Shown: one piece after another, positions 37,901-46,028 of the stretch | Layout of the letters: every line of letters starts with the position of its first letter | Position numbering within the stretch: position 1 is the first letter of the stretch | DNA from: Phycisphaerales bacterium | GTDB lineage: Bacteria > Planctomycetota > Phycisphaerae > Phycisphaerales > UBA1924 | Assembly (NCBI GenBank): GCA_020850415.1 | Contig: JADZER010000050.1 | Location: forward strand, 1-64,000 | Reading direction: 5' to 3' | DNA length: 64,000 bases | Notes under the pieces: model-generated | What the model saw: the letters and a program-made list of their open reading frames with translations, nothing else | The model's database searches: none | Told to the model about the DNA's origin: nothing | Program-made: the position numbers and the translations under genes

Positions 37901-38254
37901 CTGGTCGAGGAACTGCCGGGCGTACGCGGACAAGCTCTCCATGTACTTGCGCTGCCCCTCGGCGAAGATGGTGTCGAACGCCAGCGAGCTCTTCCCCGAG
38001 CCGCTCAGCCCCGTGATCACCACCAGCCGGTCGCGCGGGATCTCCACATCGATGTTCTTGAGGTTGTGCTCCCGCGCCCCGCGCACCCGGATCGACCTCT
38101 CCGCGCCGACGCCCGGCGCGCGCACCGACGCCTCCGTCCCGCCGGCCGGTCCCCGCTTCGCCGTCTTCCGTGGCTTGGGCTCGCTCATCTGCGCGGGCTT
38201 CCCGTCAGCACCCTGCGAGCCCGTGCGGCCCGCCCGACTCGTCCGTGTGGGCAT
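34943..38254 (-). CDS. uvrA: Excinuclease ABC subunit A with two repeat-coded insertions
   Basis: The damage-recognition ATPase of nucleotide excision repair. Both ABC halves are present: [14 protein letters not shown] and [15 protein letters not shown]alker A motifs, and two LSGGEAQRI signatures. The second zinc finger has its four Cys (CEAC...CEVC). In the first zinc module the leading Cys pair is absent: [18 protein letters not shown] stands where CxxC is expected, while GACGTC remains. At 1,103 residues it exceeds the usual ~950: ~60 extra N-terminal residues, a family A insertion (208-229) and an octamer insertion (335-368). An internal ATG at 38188 is an alternative start. Confidence 0.95.
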   Translation of the reverse strand: MPTRTSRAGRTGSQGADGKPAQMSEPKPRKTAKRGPAGGTEASVRAPGVGAERSIRVRGAREHNLKNIDVEIPRDRLVVITGLSGSGKSSLAFDTIFAEGQRKYMESLSAYARQFLDQLKKPDVDEIEGIPPTIAIEQRSASSNPRSTVATTTEIYDYLRLLYARCGTPYSWAPVKTKKDGTVVGRSGVPITATAASQIVDRVMQMTGGPALRAGNGASETHGSESRATRMLVLAPIVRGIKGHHKEIAEKLHRDGWARARVNGQIVDLREALAAGGENPLNLGRYEKHTIEAVIDRLTLDPAGRQRLAESIEQALRLGDGSVVVSVESGNEGGSSDEGTKRRSDEGSGKRGREEGPSVAASLRRSVASWVDHAFSEKFADPEHPEYALEELSPRLFSFNSPFGACGTCHGLGNLLEFDEQLVIPDDSKSLAEGAVVAWAKNGPVRAWFNRKLRKFCKEHGASFTQPVKEFTPEQRQVLLYGADGPQARGKKRAPSHGKRVFEGVIPNITQWWDSTENVSVKEWLNGFMSQKPCQECHGDRLRIEALHVMVESSHRADIAKAHSATVIGRPRSDGTMLNIAELSRLNINDAVAFIEGLKLSKEQERIAEPIMREVGNRLRFLTSVGLEYLSLDRKTATLSGGEAQRIRLATQVGSGLVGACYVLDEPTIGLHQRDNDRLIRTLRHLTDIGNTVLVVEHDEDMIRSADHVLDIGPGPGVHGGRVVAQGTVAEVCAAAESLTGDYLSGRRKIETPKTRRGLSEKKSIVIKGAKENNLKSVDVTIPLGGLVCVTGVSGSGKSTLVNDILLQALCRELNKAKVIPGAHARITGLKGIDRVIEVDQSPIGRTPRSNPATYTGFFDDVRKIFTRTKEAKIRGYQPGRFSFNVPAKSGGGRCEACQGQGLKKIEMHFLPDVYVECEVCEGRRYNRETLEITYRGKNIADVLAMTVEQAVGFFENHPKILRFVQCLHEVGLDYITLGQPSTQLSGGEAQRIKLATELGKGVRPDGTGTGERTLYVLDEPTTGLHFEDIRKLIAVLNRLADAGNTLVVIEHNLDVIKCADWIIDLGPEGGDDGGRVIATGTPEQVAKTKGSYTGEYLLRLLA
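37150..37250. repeat. Octamer-type inverted repeat inside uvrA
   Basis: Left arm 37150-37186 (AGCGACGG units) and right arm 37215-37250 (complementary TTCGTCGC units). It reads as S/D/E/G/R/K-rich sequence in the uvrA frame, just before the damaged first zinc module. Confidence 0.92.
37568..37633. repeat. Family A palindromic element inside uvrA (66 bp)
   Basis: Arms 37568-37591 and 37610-37633 with three mismatches, and an 18-base loop. On the coding strand it reads GGPALRAG...HGSESRAT, the same frame as in rimO and serS. Confidence 0.95.
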
Positions 38255-38343
38255 ACGACTCTCCGTCCGCGCGCATGCTAGCCCTACCGACGGAAGTTAG
38301 GGTTCCGATCTGTGTCAAACGCATCGAAAATGCCGCTGGGTCT

Positions 38344-38538
38344 TCACGGGCTCCCCGGCTCGCCGCCGGGCTGCGCCGGCGCCGGCCCGCCCCCGGCCTC
38401 CCCCGACCCCTGCACCATCAGCTTGCGCGTGCTCAGCAGAAACCCCACGAGCACCAGCCCGATCGCCACCCCCACGAAGTACATCCCCAGACGCCTGCTC
38501 AGCGCCGTCTTCGATCTCGGTCGGGTCGCCCTGGTCAT
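38344..38538 (-). CDS. Small single-pass membrane protein
   Basis: No family recognised. The 64-residue product starts with a basic segment (TRATRPRSKTALSRR), has one membrane helix (MYFVGVAIGLVLVGFLLS) and ends in a Gly/Pro-rich tail. A TAGCAT box five bases before the ATG supports expression. It is divergent from the membrane protein at 38602. Confidence 0.55.
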   Translation of the reverse strand: MTRATRPRSKTALSRRLGMYFVGVAIGLVLVGFLLSTRKLMVQGSGEAGGGPAPAQPGGEPGSP

Positions 38539-38543
38539 GCCCG

Positions 38544-38549
38544 ATGCTA
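38544..38549 (-). promoter_or_regulatory. Putative -10 box (TAGCAT) 5 nt before small membrane protein gene
   Basis: Minus-strand TAGCAT, five bases before the ATG. Confidence 0.35.
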
Positions 38550-38601
38550 CCCCCGCCGGGCCCGAACGAAATCGCGCGACCAAAAATCCGAAAGTTAGTG
38601 C

Positions 38602-39048
38602 ATGCTATCGATACCCCGCGTCAGCATCCCCCGGAGCCCCAACCACGCCCGCGGCATCACCGCCCTCGGGCTCTGGGGAGCCCGCGCCCTTGCCCTCGCC
38701 TGGGCCGCCGCCTGGATCGCCTTCACCCTCAGCGTCGTCTGGGATCAGGGCTGGTCGCAGACCCTCCTCGGCACCGCCGCCGGCGCGGTGATCCTGGTCC
38801 CCGTCATCGCCGCGTGGGCCTTCCCCCGGTTCGGCGGCCTGGTGCTGGGAGCCCTCGCGGTGCTCGCCTGGCTGTGGGCCGACAGCGAGGCCTCGCGGGT
38901 GGGCATCGTGGTGCCCGCGGCGGGGCTCGGGGGGGCGTTCCTCGCCCTCGGCTCCTCGGCCGCGTGGCAGCGGTGGCGGACCCGGCGCAAGGCCCTCAAG
39001 ATCGCCCGAAACCTGGAGCGGAGGCCCTCGCCGGGCGCGACGGCCTAG
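38602..39048 (+). CDS. Hypothetical membrane protein
   Basis: No family recognised. The 148-residue product has about four hydrophobic segments (ALALAWAAAWIAFTL, LLGTAAGAVILVPVIAAWAF, GGLVLGALAVLAWLW, VGIVVPAAGLGGAFLAL) and a basic C-terminus (WRTRRKALKIARNLERR). Its end overlaps the gcvH end by 4 bp on the other strand. Confidence 0.7.
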   Translation: MLSIPRVSIPRSPNHARGITALGLWGARALALAWAAAWIAFTLSVVWDQGWSQTLLGTAAGAVILVPVIAAWAFPRFGGLVLGALAVLAWLWADSEASRVGIVVPAAGLGGAFLALGSSAAWQRWRTRRKALKIARNLERRPSPGATA

Positions 39049-39422
39049 GCGTTCTTCGCGTCGTAAGCCGCGGCGTCAACACAGCTTGCGAGCCCGGCCT
39101 TGTCGGTCATCTTGATCTTCACCAGCCACCCCGCCCCGTAGGGGTCGCTGTTGAGCAGGCTCGGGTCATCGACCACCGCCTGGTTGACCTCCACGATCTC
39201 CCCCGCGACCGCCGGGTACACATCGCTGGTGGTCTTCACGCTCTCGACCTCGCCGATCGGGTCGCCCGCGCCGAACGAAAAGCCCGGCTCCCGCATCTCG
39301 ACATAGGTCACATCGGTGAGCTGGTCCACGGCAAACTGGGTCAGCCCCAGGGTCAGCACATCGCCGTCCACCTTGTGCCATTCATGCGACTCGGCGTAGA
39401 CGCGATCGGAGGGGGTTCCCAT
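39045..39422 (-). CDS. gcvH: Glycine cleavage system H protein
   Basis: The lipoyl-carrying protein that shuttles the aminomethyl group between the P, T and L proteins. The lipoylated Lys is in VESVKTTSDVY, and the preceding FGAGDPIGE and following AVAGEIVEVNQAVVDDPSLLNSDPYGAGWL stretch are diagnostic. The length of 125 residues is normal. No other gcv gene is in the window, so it is an isolated copy here. Confidence 0.96.
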   Translation of the reverse strand: MGTPSDRVYAESHEWHKVDGDVLTLGLTQFAVDQLTDVTYVEMREPGFSFGAGDPIGEVESVKTTSDVYPAVAGEIVEVNQAVVDDPSLLNSDPYGAGWLVKIKMTDKAGLASCVDAAAYDAKNA

Positions 39423-39569
39423 GCTCGGCTCCTCGGCAGCGGGGTTCGGGACTGGCGCCGGCCGCGTGCCCTGGCGACGCGCCGGTCGAGAGTAGATGCT
39501 AGGCGATCGCCCCCCGCCCGCCACCCGGACGGGGTCGGCGCGGACTTGGCATTCCCCAGAGAATCGGAC

Positions 39570-39599
39570 TTGACGCGCCACCCCACCATCTGGTACGGT
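39570..39599 (+). promoter_or_regulatory. Strong promoter in the gcvH-TIM barrel gap
   Basis: TTGACG at 39570-39575, an 18-bp spacer and TACGGT at 39594-39599, with TGG just before (extended -10). It points to the hairpin at 39635. Confidence 0.7.
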
Positions 39600-39605
39600 G
39601 CCCCC

Positions 39606-39669
39606 GCCGGGGCAACTCGGCTTTCTCCCCTCCGGACGGTCGGCGCCTCGCGCCGACCGTCTTTTCTTT
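39606..39669 (+). ncRNA. Predicted short RNA or attenuator leader (~65 nt)
   Basis: Transcription from the promoter at 39570-39599 would begin near 39606 and meet a terminator only about 30 nt later. The stretch contains no credible short reading frame. It may be a free small RNA, or a leader that controls the TIM-barrel gene at 39772; I cannot separate these from sequence alone. Confidence 0.5.
39635..39669 (+). terminator. Strong rho-independent terminator without an upstream gene
   Basis: A perfect 11-bp stem (GACGGTCGGCG and complement) with loop CCTCG, followed by TTTTCTTT. The upstream gene on this strand ends 590 bp earlier (39048), so its purpose is to end the short transcript. Confidence 0.85.
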
Positions 39670-39771
39670 CCCCCGCCCGCCCCCTCACGCGCCCTCCCCA
39701 GGCCCACCGAAACCCGCCCTGCCGGATCGGCCGGGGTACAGTGTCCACCCCCCGGAGGCCACGCCCACCTC

Positions 39772-40623
39772 ATGCTCCTCACCATGTCGCTCTCATCCCC
39801 GGCCGTCGTCAAGGGCCTCTCGCCGCAGGGCCTGCTCGGCGCCCCGAAGGCTGTCCATGAGCAGTTCGGACTCAGCGGGCTGAACCTGTCCACCTCGGTG
39901 CTCAAGGGCGCCGACCGCGCCTCACTTGCCGGGCTCCGCGACGCCGCGGACAGGGCCGGATGCGCGTGCCTCGTGCTTGTCGAGCCGCCCCTGGCGCTCG
40001 CCGACCCCCGCGGCAACCGCGCCGACGAGGCCCTCGCCCGCGCCCGGCGTCTGGTCGAAGCCGCGAGCGTGCTCGGCTGCAACTCCCTCGCCCTCGGCGT
40101 CGCCGGCAAGGCCGATGACGACACCTTCGAGCTGGCGGTCGATCAGCTCAAGGAGGTCACCGAGGCCGCCGAGAAACGCGAGCTCAATGTCCTCATCAGC
40201 CCCGCCGAGGGCCTGACCGAGGACCCCGACCGGGTCGCCGAGCTCATCAAGCGTGTCGGCGGCTTCCGCATCGGCACCTACCCCGACTTCCAGACCGCCT
40301 CCCGGGCCAAGGACCCCATCGCCTACCTCCGTCGCCTCGCCCCCTACGCATGGGCGGTCAACGCCGCCACCATCGAGTTCGTCGACCTGGCCGAGGAGGC
40401 GGGGCTCGAGGAGTCCGGCAACGAGGACGAGGAGCTGGACGCCCTGGCCGAGCTGCTCAGCGCCCCCGAGCATGTGACCTACGACATCGACGCGATGGTC
40501 AAGGCCATCGCCGCCGTCGGCTACGACGGCACCCTGGCCGTCGACTACCGGGGCGATGCTGGTACACTGGGCATCAGGCAGAGCTGCGAGGCGCTCGAGG
40601 CCGCGCTCGAACGCCTCGCATGA
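39772..40623 (+). CDS. TIM-barrel sugar phosphate isomerase/epimerase-like protein
   Basis: A 283-residue AP-endonuclease-2-type TIM barrel, the fold of xylose-isomerase-like sugar epimerases: FGLSGLNLSTSVL at the start, ALARARRLVEAASVLGCNSLALGV, ELNVLISPAEGL, FRIGTYPDF and the late VGYDGTLAVDYRG. Metal-ligand residues are not all obvious, so the enzyme activity is unproven. GGAGG lies 13 nt before ATG 39772; ATG 39784 is an alternative. Its stop overlaps the cmk start (ATGA), so the two are coupled. A TACAGT box is at 39737-39742. Confidence 0.8.
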   Translation: MLLTMSLSSPAVVKGLSPQGLLGAPKAVHEQFGLSGLNLSTSVLKGADRASLAGLRDAADRAGCACLVLVEPPLALADPRGNRADEALARARRLVEAASVLGCNSLALGVAGKADDDTFELAVDQLKEVTEAAEKRELNVLISPAEGLTEDPDRVAELIKRVGGFRIGTYPDFQTASRAKDPIAYLRRLAPYAWAVNAATIEFVDLAEEAGLEESGNEDEELDALAELLSAPEHVTYDIDAMVKAIAAVGYDGTLAVDYRGDAGTLGIRQSCEALEAALERLA

Positions 40624-41399
40624 CCGCGCCGCCGCAGGAGCTCGGCATGCAGACCCCAGCCAGCACCCGGACCGTCACCCAGACCCTGACCCCCCGCCGA
40701 GCCGTCTTCATGGTGCCGCCCGAGCGTCCGACCATCATCACGATCGACGGCCCGGCCGGCACCGGCAAGTCCTCCGTCGCCCGCGAACTGGCGGGGCGGA
40801 TCGGGCTGGACTTCCTCGACACCGGCGCCATGTACCGTGCCGCGGCGGCGATCGTCATCGACCACGCCATCGACCGGGCCGACACCGACGCCATCGTGGC
40901 GAAGGTCGCCGGCGCCGACCTGCACTTTGACTGGACCACCGACCCGCCGGCGATCATGGCGTGGGACATCCCGATCGACCACCGCATCCGCGACGCGGAT
41001 GTGACGGCGATCGTCTCGCCCATCGCCGCGATCGGCAAGCTCCGCGAGCACATGGTCCGCAAGCAGCGGATCATCGCCCACCAGCACCCGCGCCTGGTGA
41101 GCGAGGGGCGCGACCAGGGCTCGGTGGTGTTCCCCGACGCGTGCGTGAAGTTCTACCTCGACGCCGACGCGGCCGTCCGCGCCAAACGCCGCGCCGACCA
41201 GCTCCGCGCCGAGGGGCGCGACGCCGACGAGGCCGCCCTGCTCGCCGAGATCCTCGAACGCGACCGCTCCGACTCGGCCCGCAAGGACGGCCCCCTGATC
41301 TGCCCCGACGACGCCGTCGTCATCGACACCTCCCGCATGACCCGCGAGCAGGTGGTCGAGCGGTTGGAGGATGAGGTGCGGGTGCGGATAGCGCTGTAG
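40620..41399 (+). CDS. cmk: Cytidylate kinase
   Basis: Phosphorylates CMP and dCMP with ATP. Walker A is IDGPAGTGKSSVAREL, followed by LGLDFLDTGAMYRA-type sequence, the CMP-binding region with DVTAIVSPIAAI, LVSEGRDQGSVVFPDA and the LID segment ending DRSDSARKDGPL. At 259 residues it is ~30 longer than usual because of an N-terminal extension; an internal ATG just before PPERPTIITIDG may be the real start. It overlaps the preceding gene by 4 bp. Confidence 0.94.
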   Translation: MTAPPQELGMQTPASTRTVTQTLTPRRAVFMVPPERPTIITIDGPAGTGKSSVARELAGRIGLDFLDTGAMYRAAAAIVIDHAIDRADTDAIVAKVAGADLHFDWTTDPPAIMAWDIPIDHRIRDADVTAIVSPIAAIGKLREHMVRKQRIIAHQHPRLVSEGRDQGSVVFPDACVKFYLDADAAVRAKRRADQLRAEGRDADEAALLAEILERDRSDSARKDGPLICPDDAVVIDTSRMTREQVVERLEDEVRVRIAL

Positions 41400-42072
41400 G
41401 GACGGAGGCACGAAGGCACGAAGGCACGAAGGGACGGAGGGACGGAGCGAAAGCGCGGCGCGGAACCCGACGGCCCCGCGCCGCATGTGTCTTCATTTGC
41501 TGCTTTGCTGCTTTGCTGCTTTTCAGCTTTGCTGCTTTCCTACGCCGCCAAGCCCCAACCCCCGGCCACCCGTACCGCTCAAATGCGTGAACGCGAAGGC
41601 CGCGAAGACCGCGAAGGAAAGACAGTTCACCACAGAGGACACGGAGGCAAGGCAAGACGAGATCGTGCCACCGACCTGCCGCCCTGCGCAGGTCGGTGCG
41701 AGGGATGGCAAGAACACCGACCTCGCAAAGCCGAGGATCGGTGGCACGGGTTCAATCAATCGAGGTCGGGTGCTGAGGCCGTCCTACTCCTCCATGCCCT
41801 CGCAAAGCCGAGGGCATGCCACACGCCCTTCCCTGCCTGGCCACATCATCTCCTCTGCCTCACCTCTGTGAACCTCTGCGTCCTCTGTGGTGAACCCGTC
41901 TTGGTTGTCTTCCTTCGAGCCCTTCGCGCTCTTCGCGTTCAACAGATCAGCGCCCCGGGCGGCCGGGCGTCGGACCCTCTCGGGCGCTTCGGGCTCTGTC
42001 CTTCTGGCTCTCTGCGCCCTCAGCCTTCGTGCCTTCGTGCCTTCGTGCCTCCGTGCCTTCGTGCCTCTTCCC
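41400..42072. repeat. Nested palindromic repeat cluster
   Basis: About 670 bp without a gene. Outer arms are octamer units at 41404-41451 and 42024-42067. Inside lie CGCGAAGG units at 41592-41617 with complement at 41911-41940, then family C arms at 41625-41647 and 41862-41895, then inner GTGCCACCGACC/GGTCGG and CATGCCCTCG repeats around 41660-41825. A run of TTGCTGCT units is at 41496-41538. Each outer pair encloses the next. Confidence 0.85.
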
Positions 42073-42079
42073 TTGCCCA

Positions 42080-42112
42080 AAACGACAAGGCCCGGAGCAA
42101 CGCCCCGGGCCT
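42080..42112 (-). terminator. Rho-independent terminator of DUF3467 gene
   Basis: An 8-bp stem AGGCCCGG/CCGGGCCT at 42088-42112, followed on the minus strand by TTGTCGTTTT, 24 bp after the stop of the gene at 42136. Confidence 0.8.
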
Positions 42113-42135
42113 CGTTAAACCTTGACTACCGGCGA

Positions 42136-42444
42136 TCAGTCCGCGAGCTTCGGGGCCGCGGGGGCCTGGAGCTTGATCTCGCCGTTGCGCTCCTCGTACT
42201 GGCGGATGACCTGGCCGAGGCTGATGGCGAGGCGCTTGGCGCCGGCCCAGTTCATGATCACGCGGCTGCCGACCGCGAACAGCAGCGCCGGCTCGTTGTT
42301 GGGGCCCTGGGTCGGCAGGTTCATGCCGAAGTCCAGCACGACCTCGTCGTGCGTCGAGCTCGTGCGGATCGTGTTGGCGTAGGTGCTCTGCATCTTCGAC
42401 TCATCGATGCGGAGCTGGATCTGACGGGTCTCTTGATCGGCCAT
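42136..42444 (-). CDS. DUF3467 domain-containing protein
   Basis: A 102-residue protein of the DUF3467 family: RIDESKMQSTYANTIRTSSTHDEVVLDFG, FAVGSRVIMNWAGAKRLAISLGQVI and a short disordered tail are typical. The family is widespread but has no known function. It has its own terminator. A TACAGG sequence directly abuts the start. Confidence 0.9.
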   Translation of the reverse strand: MADQETRQIQLRIDESKMQSTYANTIRTSSTHDEVVLDFGMNLPTQGPNNEPALLFAVGSRVIMNWAGAKRLAISLGQVIRQYEERNGEIKLQAPAAPKLAD

Positions 42445-42648
42445 GGCCTGTACCTTTCGTTGGAGCCCCCGGGGGGCTGGGTTGTCTGGGTGTCTGGGGC
42501 CGCCCACCGCGGCAGTCCGGGCGAGCGGCCCCGTGGGGGCCCGCCCGAGTGCAAGACGGTAGGTCGCCCGGGGGCACGGTTCGACCGCGTGCCGGGCCCG
42601 ACCCTTCTCTCCGGGCGTTCGCCCCCGGCGGTTCCCCGAACAACCGCG

Positions 42649-43440
42649 CTAGGCCGTCGGACGGGGGTAGCGGTCCCGCTCGGTCGGCCACCCCGCGGCG
42701 GCGAAGACCTCCCGCATGAGTGGGTCGGCGAGGTACTCCGCGACGATCGCCTCGGGCACCGCCCAGGCCCGCTCGCTCCGCACGCTCCCGGGCGCGTCCC
42801 CGGCCTCCCCCCCGGCCTCGGACTTGGACGAGTGGTGGTAGTGGGCCGCCCGGTACGACGACGCCCCGGCCAGCCGGTCGGGCGTCGCCTCCAGGCCCCA
42901 CGCCTCGTACAGCCGGGCGAAAAACCCCGCGGGGTCCTGCTGCATGGCGTCGTAGACGAGGCGGTTGGGGTCGGCCAGCCAGCGCCGGGCGATGGTCGAG
43001 AAGTACCCGATCATGCTCCCGCCGCCGGTCGCGGCGTCCCACTTGCGGACGAACAGGCTGTTGAGGGCGAAGAGCGGGTTGCGGAGCAGCACGACGGCGC
43101 GGTGCTCGGGCCAGAAGCCCGAGACATCCTCCGGCCCGATCGAGGCGTGGGGGTGCTTGCAGAGGACCGACGGGGCGCGGGCCTGGGCCGCCATCTCGCG
43201 GAAGACCCGCTCGGCGAGGTCGGCGACATCGCGGTTGAGGTGTTCGCCCGCGGCCTTGAAAGCCCGGATGAGGTCCAGGTGCGACCGGGGGTAGCCGTAG
43301 GGGGTCCCGGTGCGGTCCCAGGGGCCGAAGACCTCGTCGGCGACGGGCCAGCCGAGCCCCGCGGCGGCGGCGTAGACGGTGATTGACGACCCGCTCCGGA
43401 TCGGAGAAAAGAGCCAGCACACCTGCGGCGAGATCGGCAT
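42649..43440 (-). CDS. Sulfotransferase-like protein
   Basis: A 263-residue protein with sulfotransferase landmarks. The N-terminal loop SPIRSGSSITVY resembles the 5'-phosphosulfate-binding (P-loop-like) motif, and RAVVLLRNPLFALNSLFVRKW resembles the 3'-phosphate-binding motif. The rest is helical, with a C-terminal region rich in aromatic and basic residues. Sulfotransferases move sulfate from PAPS to carbohydrates, lipids or proteins; the acceptor is unknown. A TACGCT box six bases before the ATG supports this start. Confidence 0.75.
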   Translation of the reverse strand: MPISPQVCWLFSPIRSGSSITVYAAAAGLGWPVADEVFGPWDRTGTPYGYPRSHLDLIRAFKAAGEHLNRDVADLAERVFREMAAQARAPSVLCKHPHASIGPEDVSGFWPEHRAVVLLRNPLFALNSLFVRKWDAATGGGSMIGYFSTIARRWLADPNRLVYDAMQQDPAGFFARLYEAWGLEATPDRLAGASSYRAAHYHHSSKSEAGGEAGDAPGSVRSERAWAVPEAIVAEYLADPLMREVFAAAGWPTERDRYPRPTA

Positions 43441-43446
43441 GGGCGT

Positions 43447-43452
43447 AGCGTA
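43447..43452 (-). promoter_or_regulatory. Putative -10 box (TACGCT) 6 nt before sulfotransferase-like gene
   Basis: Minus-strand TACGCT, six bases before the ATG. Confidence 0.4.
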
Positions 43453-43506
43453 GACGGTGGCCGACGGGCCGGTACCCCCGCGATGCCCGGTGCCAGGAGA
43501 GTTCCG

Positions 43507-46017
43507 ATGCGCGTGACGACCCCCCGAGCCCTCGCCCTGGCCGCGTTCCCCCTGCTGTGGGCGGCGGCGTCGCGGGGGCTCGCCCAGGAGACCATCACCC
43601 TCCGCGAGGCGTTGGCGGTGGAGCGGATGGGCGCGGGCGGGCGTGAGCCGTTCTTTACCGACCCGGTCGCGCTGGCGATGGCGACGGGCGCGTGGAAGAC
43701 CCCCGCGGAGGGCGACACGATCGCGCTTGGCGAGCAGGCGGCGACCTGGCACAAGGTGAGCGCGGGTGAGGACGGCTGGCTGCGCGTCCCCGAGCTGCGG
43801 GGCGGGTACGCGTCGTTCTCGGTCGCGTCCGAGCACGACCGGGTGATGATCCTCGACGCCCGCGGGCACGGCCTTGTGTATGTCGACGGGGTGGCGCGGG
43901 CGGGCGACCCGTACTCGAACGGGTTGATCCGGCTCCCGGTGCTGCTGCGCGCGGGGACGAGCGAGCTGCTGTTCCGGGGCGGGCGCGGCGAGCTGCACGC
44001 GACGCTGGTGGAGCCGGGCGGGACGGTGGTGTTCGACACGACCGACGACACGCTGCCGGATGTGATCGCCGGCGAGGAGGGCGAGCTGTGGGGGGGTGTC
44101 GGGCTGCTGAACGCGACGACCGAGACGGGCGCGGGGCTGACCGTGCGCGCCTCGGCGACGGGGGCGGACGGCGCGCCGGTGGTGGCGGAGACGGCGGTGC
44201 CGGGGATCGTGGCGCTGGGCGTGCACAAGGCGGCGGTGCGCCTGCCGCGGGCGCCGGCGAATGCCGAGGGCAAGATCGTCGTGACGCTGGAGCTGCTCCG
44301 CGACGGGGGGGCGATCGCCACCCGGCAGGTGACGCTGAACCAGCGGGGTCCGACCGACAAGCATGTCCGCACCTTCGTCTCGCGGATCGACGGGGGCGTG
44401 CAGTACTTCGCGGTGACGCCGATGCAGCGTGCGCCGGAGGCCCCGGCGCTGGGGCACCCGCCGGCGTTGTTCCTCTCGCTGCACGGCGCGAGCGTGGAGG
44501 GCAGCGGCCAGGCCAACGCGTACGAGCACAAGGACTGGGGGACCGTCGTCGCGCCGACCAACCGGCGCCCGTTCGGGTTCGACTGGGAGGACTGGGGGCG
44601 GCTGGACGCGATCGAGGTGCTGGATACGGCCAGCGCGATGTTCGGGGCCGACCGGGCTCGCACCTACCTCACCGGCCACTCGATGGGCGGGCACGGGACC
44701 TGGCAGGTCGGGGCGCAGTTCCCCGACCGGTTCGCGGCGATCGGGCCGAGCGCGGGGTGGATCAGCTTCTGGAGCTACGGGGGGTTGATCGACTACGGCG
44801 CGGGGACGCCGGTGCGCGAGGCGTTCACCCGTGCCGCGAGCCCGAGCGACACGCTGAGCCTCTCGGACAACTACACCGATCTGGGCGTCTATGTGCTGCA
44901 CGGCGACGCGGACGACAATGTGCCGGTGGCGCAGGCCCGGGAGATGCGCAGGCGTCTGGCGGAGTTCCACACGAACTTCGCGTACTTCGAGCAGCCGGGC
45001 GCGGGGCACTGGTGGGGCAACCGGTGTGTGGACTGGGCGCCGATGTTCGACTTCTTCCGGGCGAACCACCGCGGGGAGCGGCGCGACCACATCCGGTTCT
45101 CGACGGCGAACCCGGCGGTGAGCGCGACCTACCGCTGGGCGACGGTGCTCGAGCAGGCCGAGCCGATGAGGCCGAGCCGGTTGGATCTGACGATCGACGC
45201 GCCGGGGAACGCGGTGAGCGGGACGACGGAGAACATCGCGCGTCTGAGCCTGCTGCTGGGCGAGACGCAGCGTGAGGTCACGACGAAGAACGAGGCCGGC
45301 GAGGAGCTGAAGGGCGCGGCGCCCGACCCGGCGAGGCCCCTGTCGATCACGCTCGACGGCGGGACGGTGAGCGTGAGCGCGTGGCTGGTGGCCCAGCCGA
45401 TCGTGCTCGCGCGGGTCGACGGGGCGTGGCAGGTCGCGCCGGGCGACGACCGCGCCCGCAAGGGCCCGCACCGGGCCGGGCCGTTCAAGCAGGCGTTCGA
45501 CAACCGGGCGGTGCTGGTCTACGCGACGGGGGGCGACGACGCCGAGGACGCGTGGGCGCTGGCCAAGGCGAGGTTCGACGCGGAGACCTTCAAGTACCGG
45601 GGCAACGGCGCGTTCGTCGTCGTCAGCGACGCGGAGTTCATGCTCACGAGCACCGACCTGGGCAACCCCGACCGGAACATCATCCTCTACGGCAACGCCG
45701 ACACGAACCTGGCGTGGGACGCGGTGCTCGAGGGGGACACGGTCCGCGTGACGCGGGCCGGGGTCGTGCTGCGGGGCCAGACGCGGGCCGACGCCGACAT
45801 GGGCGTGCTGATGATCCGGCCCCGGCGAGGGTCGGCGACCGCCTCGGTCGGCATCGTGGGGGGGACGACGCTGGCCGGCTGCCGGGCGACGGACCGGCTG
45901 CCCTACTTCGTTTCCGGGGTGGCCTACCCCGACTACACGGTGCTGACGCCGGCGGTCTACCAGCAGGGGATCGACGGGGTGCTGGACGCGGGGTACTTCG
46001 ACGGCGCGTGGCGCTGA
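43507..46017 (+). CDS. Secreted alpha/beta hydrolase (prolyl oligopeptidase-like)
   Basis: An 836-residue exported protein. A signal peptide (about 1-27, ending GLA-QE) is followed by ~300 residues of beta-rich sequence and an alpha/beta hydrolase domain. The nucleophile elbow is GHSMGG (Ser about 392), the acid is probably in HGDADDNVP and the catalytic His in PGAGHWWGN (about 500). The C-terminal ~330 residues are of unknown fold. It resembles large secreted peptidases/esterases of planctomycetes. GGAG lies a normal distance before ATG 43507. The next gene begins 11 bp after it with a good ribosome-binding site, so both are likely cotranscribed. Confidence 0.85.
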   Translation: MRVTTPRALALAAFPLLWAAASRGLAQETITLREALAVERMGAGGREPFFTDPVALAMATGAWKTPAEGDTIALGEQAATWHKVSAGEDGWLRVPELRGGYASFSVASEHDRVMILDARGHGLVYVDGVARAGDPYSNGLIRLPVLLRAGTSELLFRGGRGELHATLVEPGGTVVFDTTDDTLPDVIAGEEGELWGGVGLLNATTETGAGLTVRASATGADGAPVVAETAVPGIVALGVHKAAVRLPRAPANAEGKIVVTLELLRDGGAIATRQVTLNQRGPTDKHVRTFVSRIDGGVQYFAVTPMQRAPEAPALGHPPALFLSLHGASVEGSGQANAYEHKDWGTVVAPTNRRPFGFDWEDWGRLDAIEVLDTASAMFGADRARTYLTGHSMGGHGTWQVGAQFPDRFAAIGPSAGWISFWSYGGLIDYGAGTPVREAFTRAASPSDTLSLSDNYTDLGVYVLHGDADDNVPVAQAREMRRRLAEFHTNFAYFEQPGAGHWWGNRCVDWAPMFDFFRANHRGERRDHIRFSTANPAVSATYRWATVLEQAEPMRPSRLDLTIDAPGNAVSGTTENIARLSLLLGETQREVTTKNEAGEELKGAAPDPARPLSITLDGGTVSVSAWLVAQPIVLARVDGAWQVAPGDDRARKGPHRAGPFKQAFDNRAVLVYATGGDDAEDAWALAKARFDAETFKYRGNGAFVVVSDAEFMLTSTDLGNPDRNIILYGNADTNLAWDAVLEGDTVRVTRAGVVLRGQTRADADMGVLMIRPRRGSATASVGIVGGTTLAGCRATDRLPYFVSGVAYPDYTVLTPAVYQQGIDGVLDAGYFDGAWR

Positions 46018-46028
46018 GGAGGGGACGC

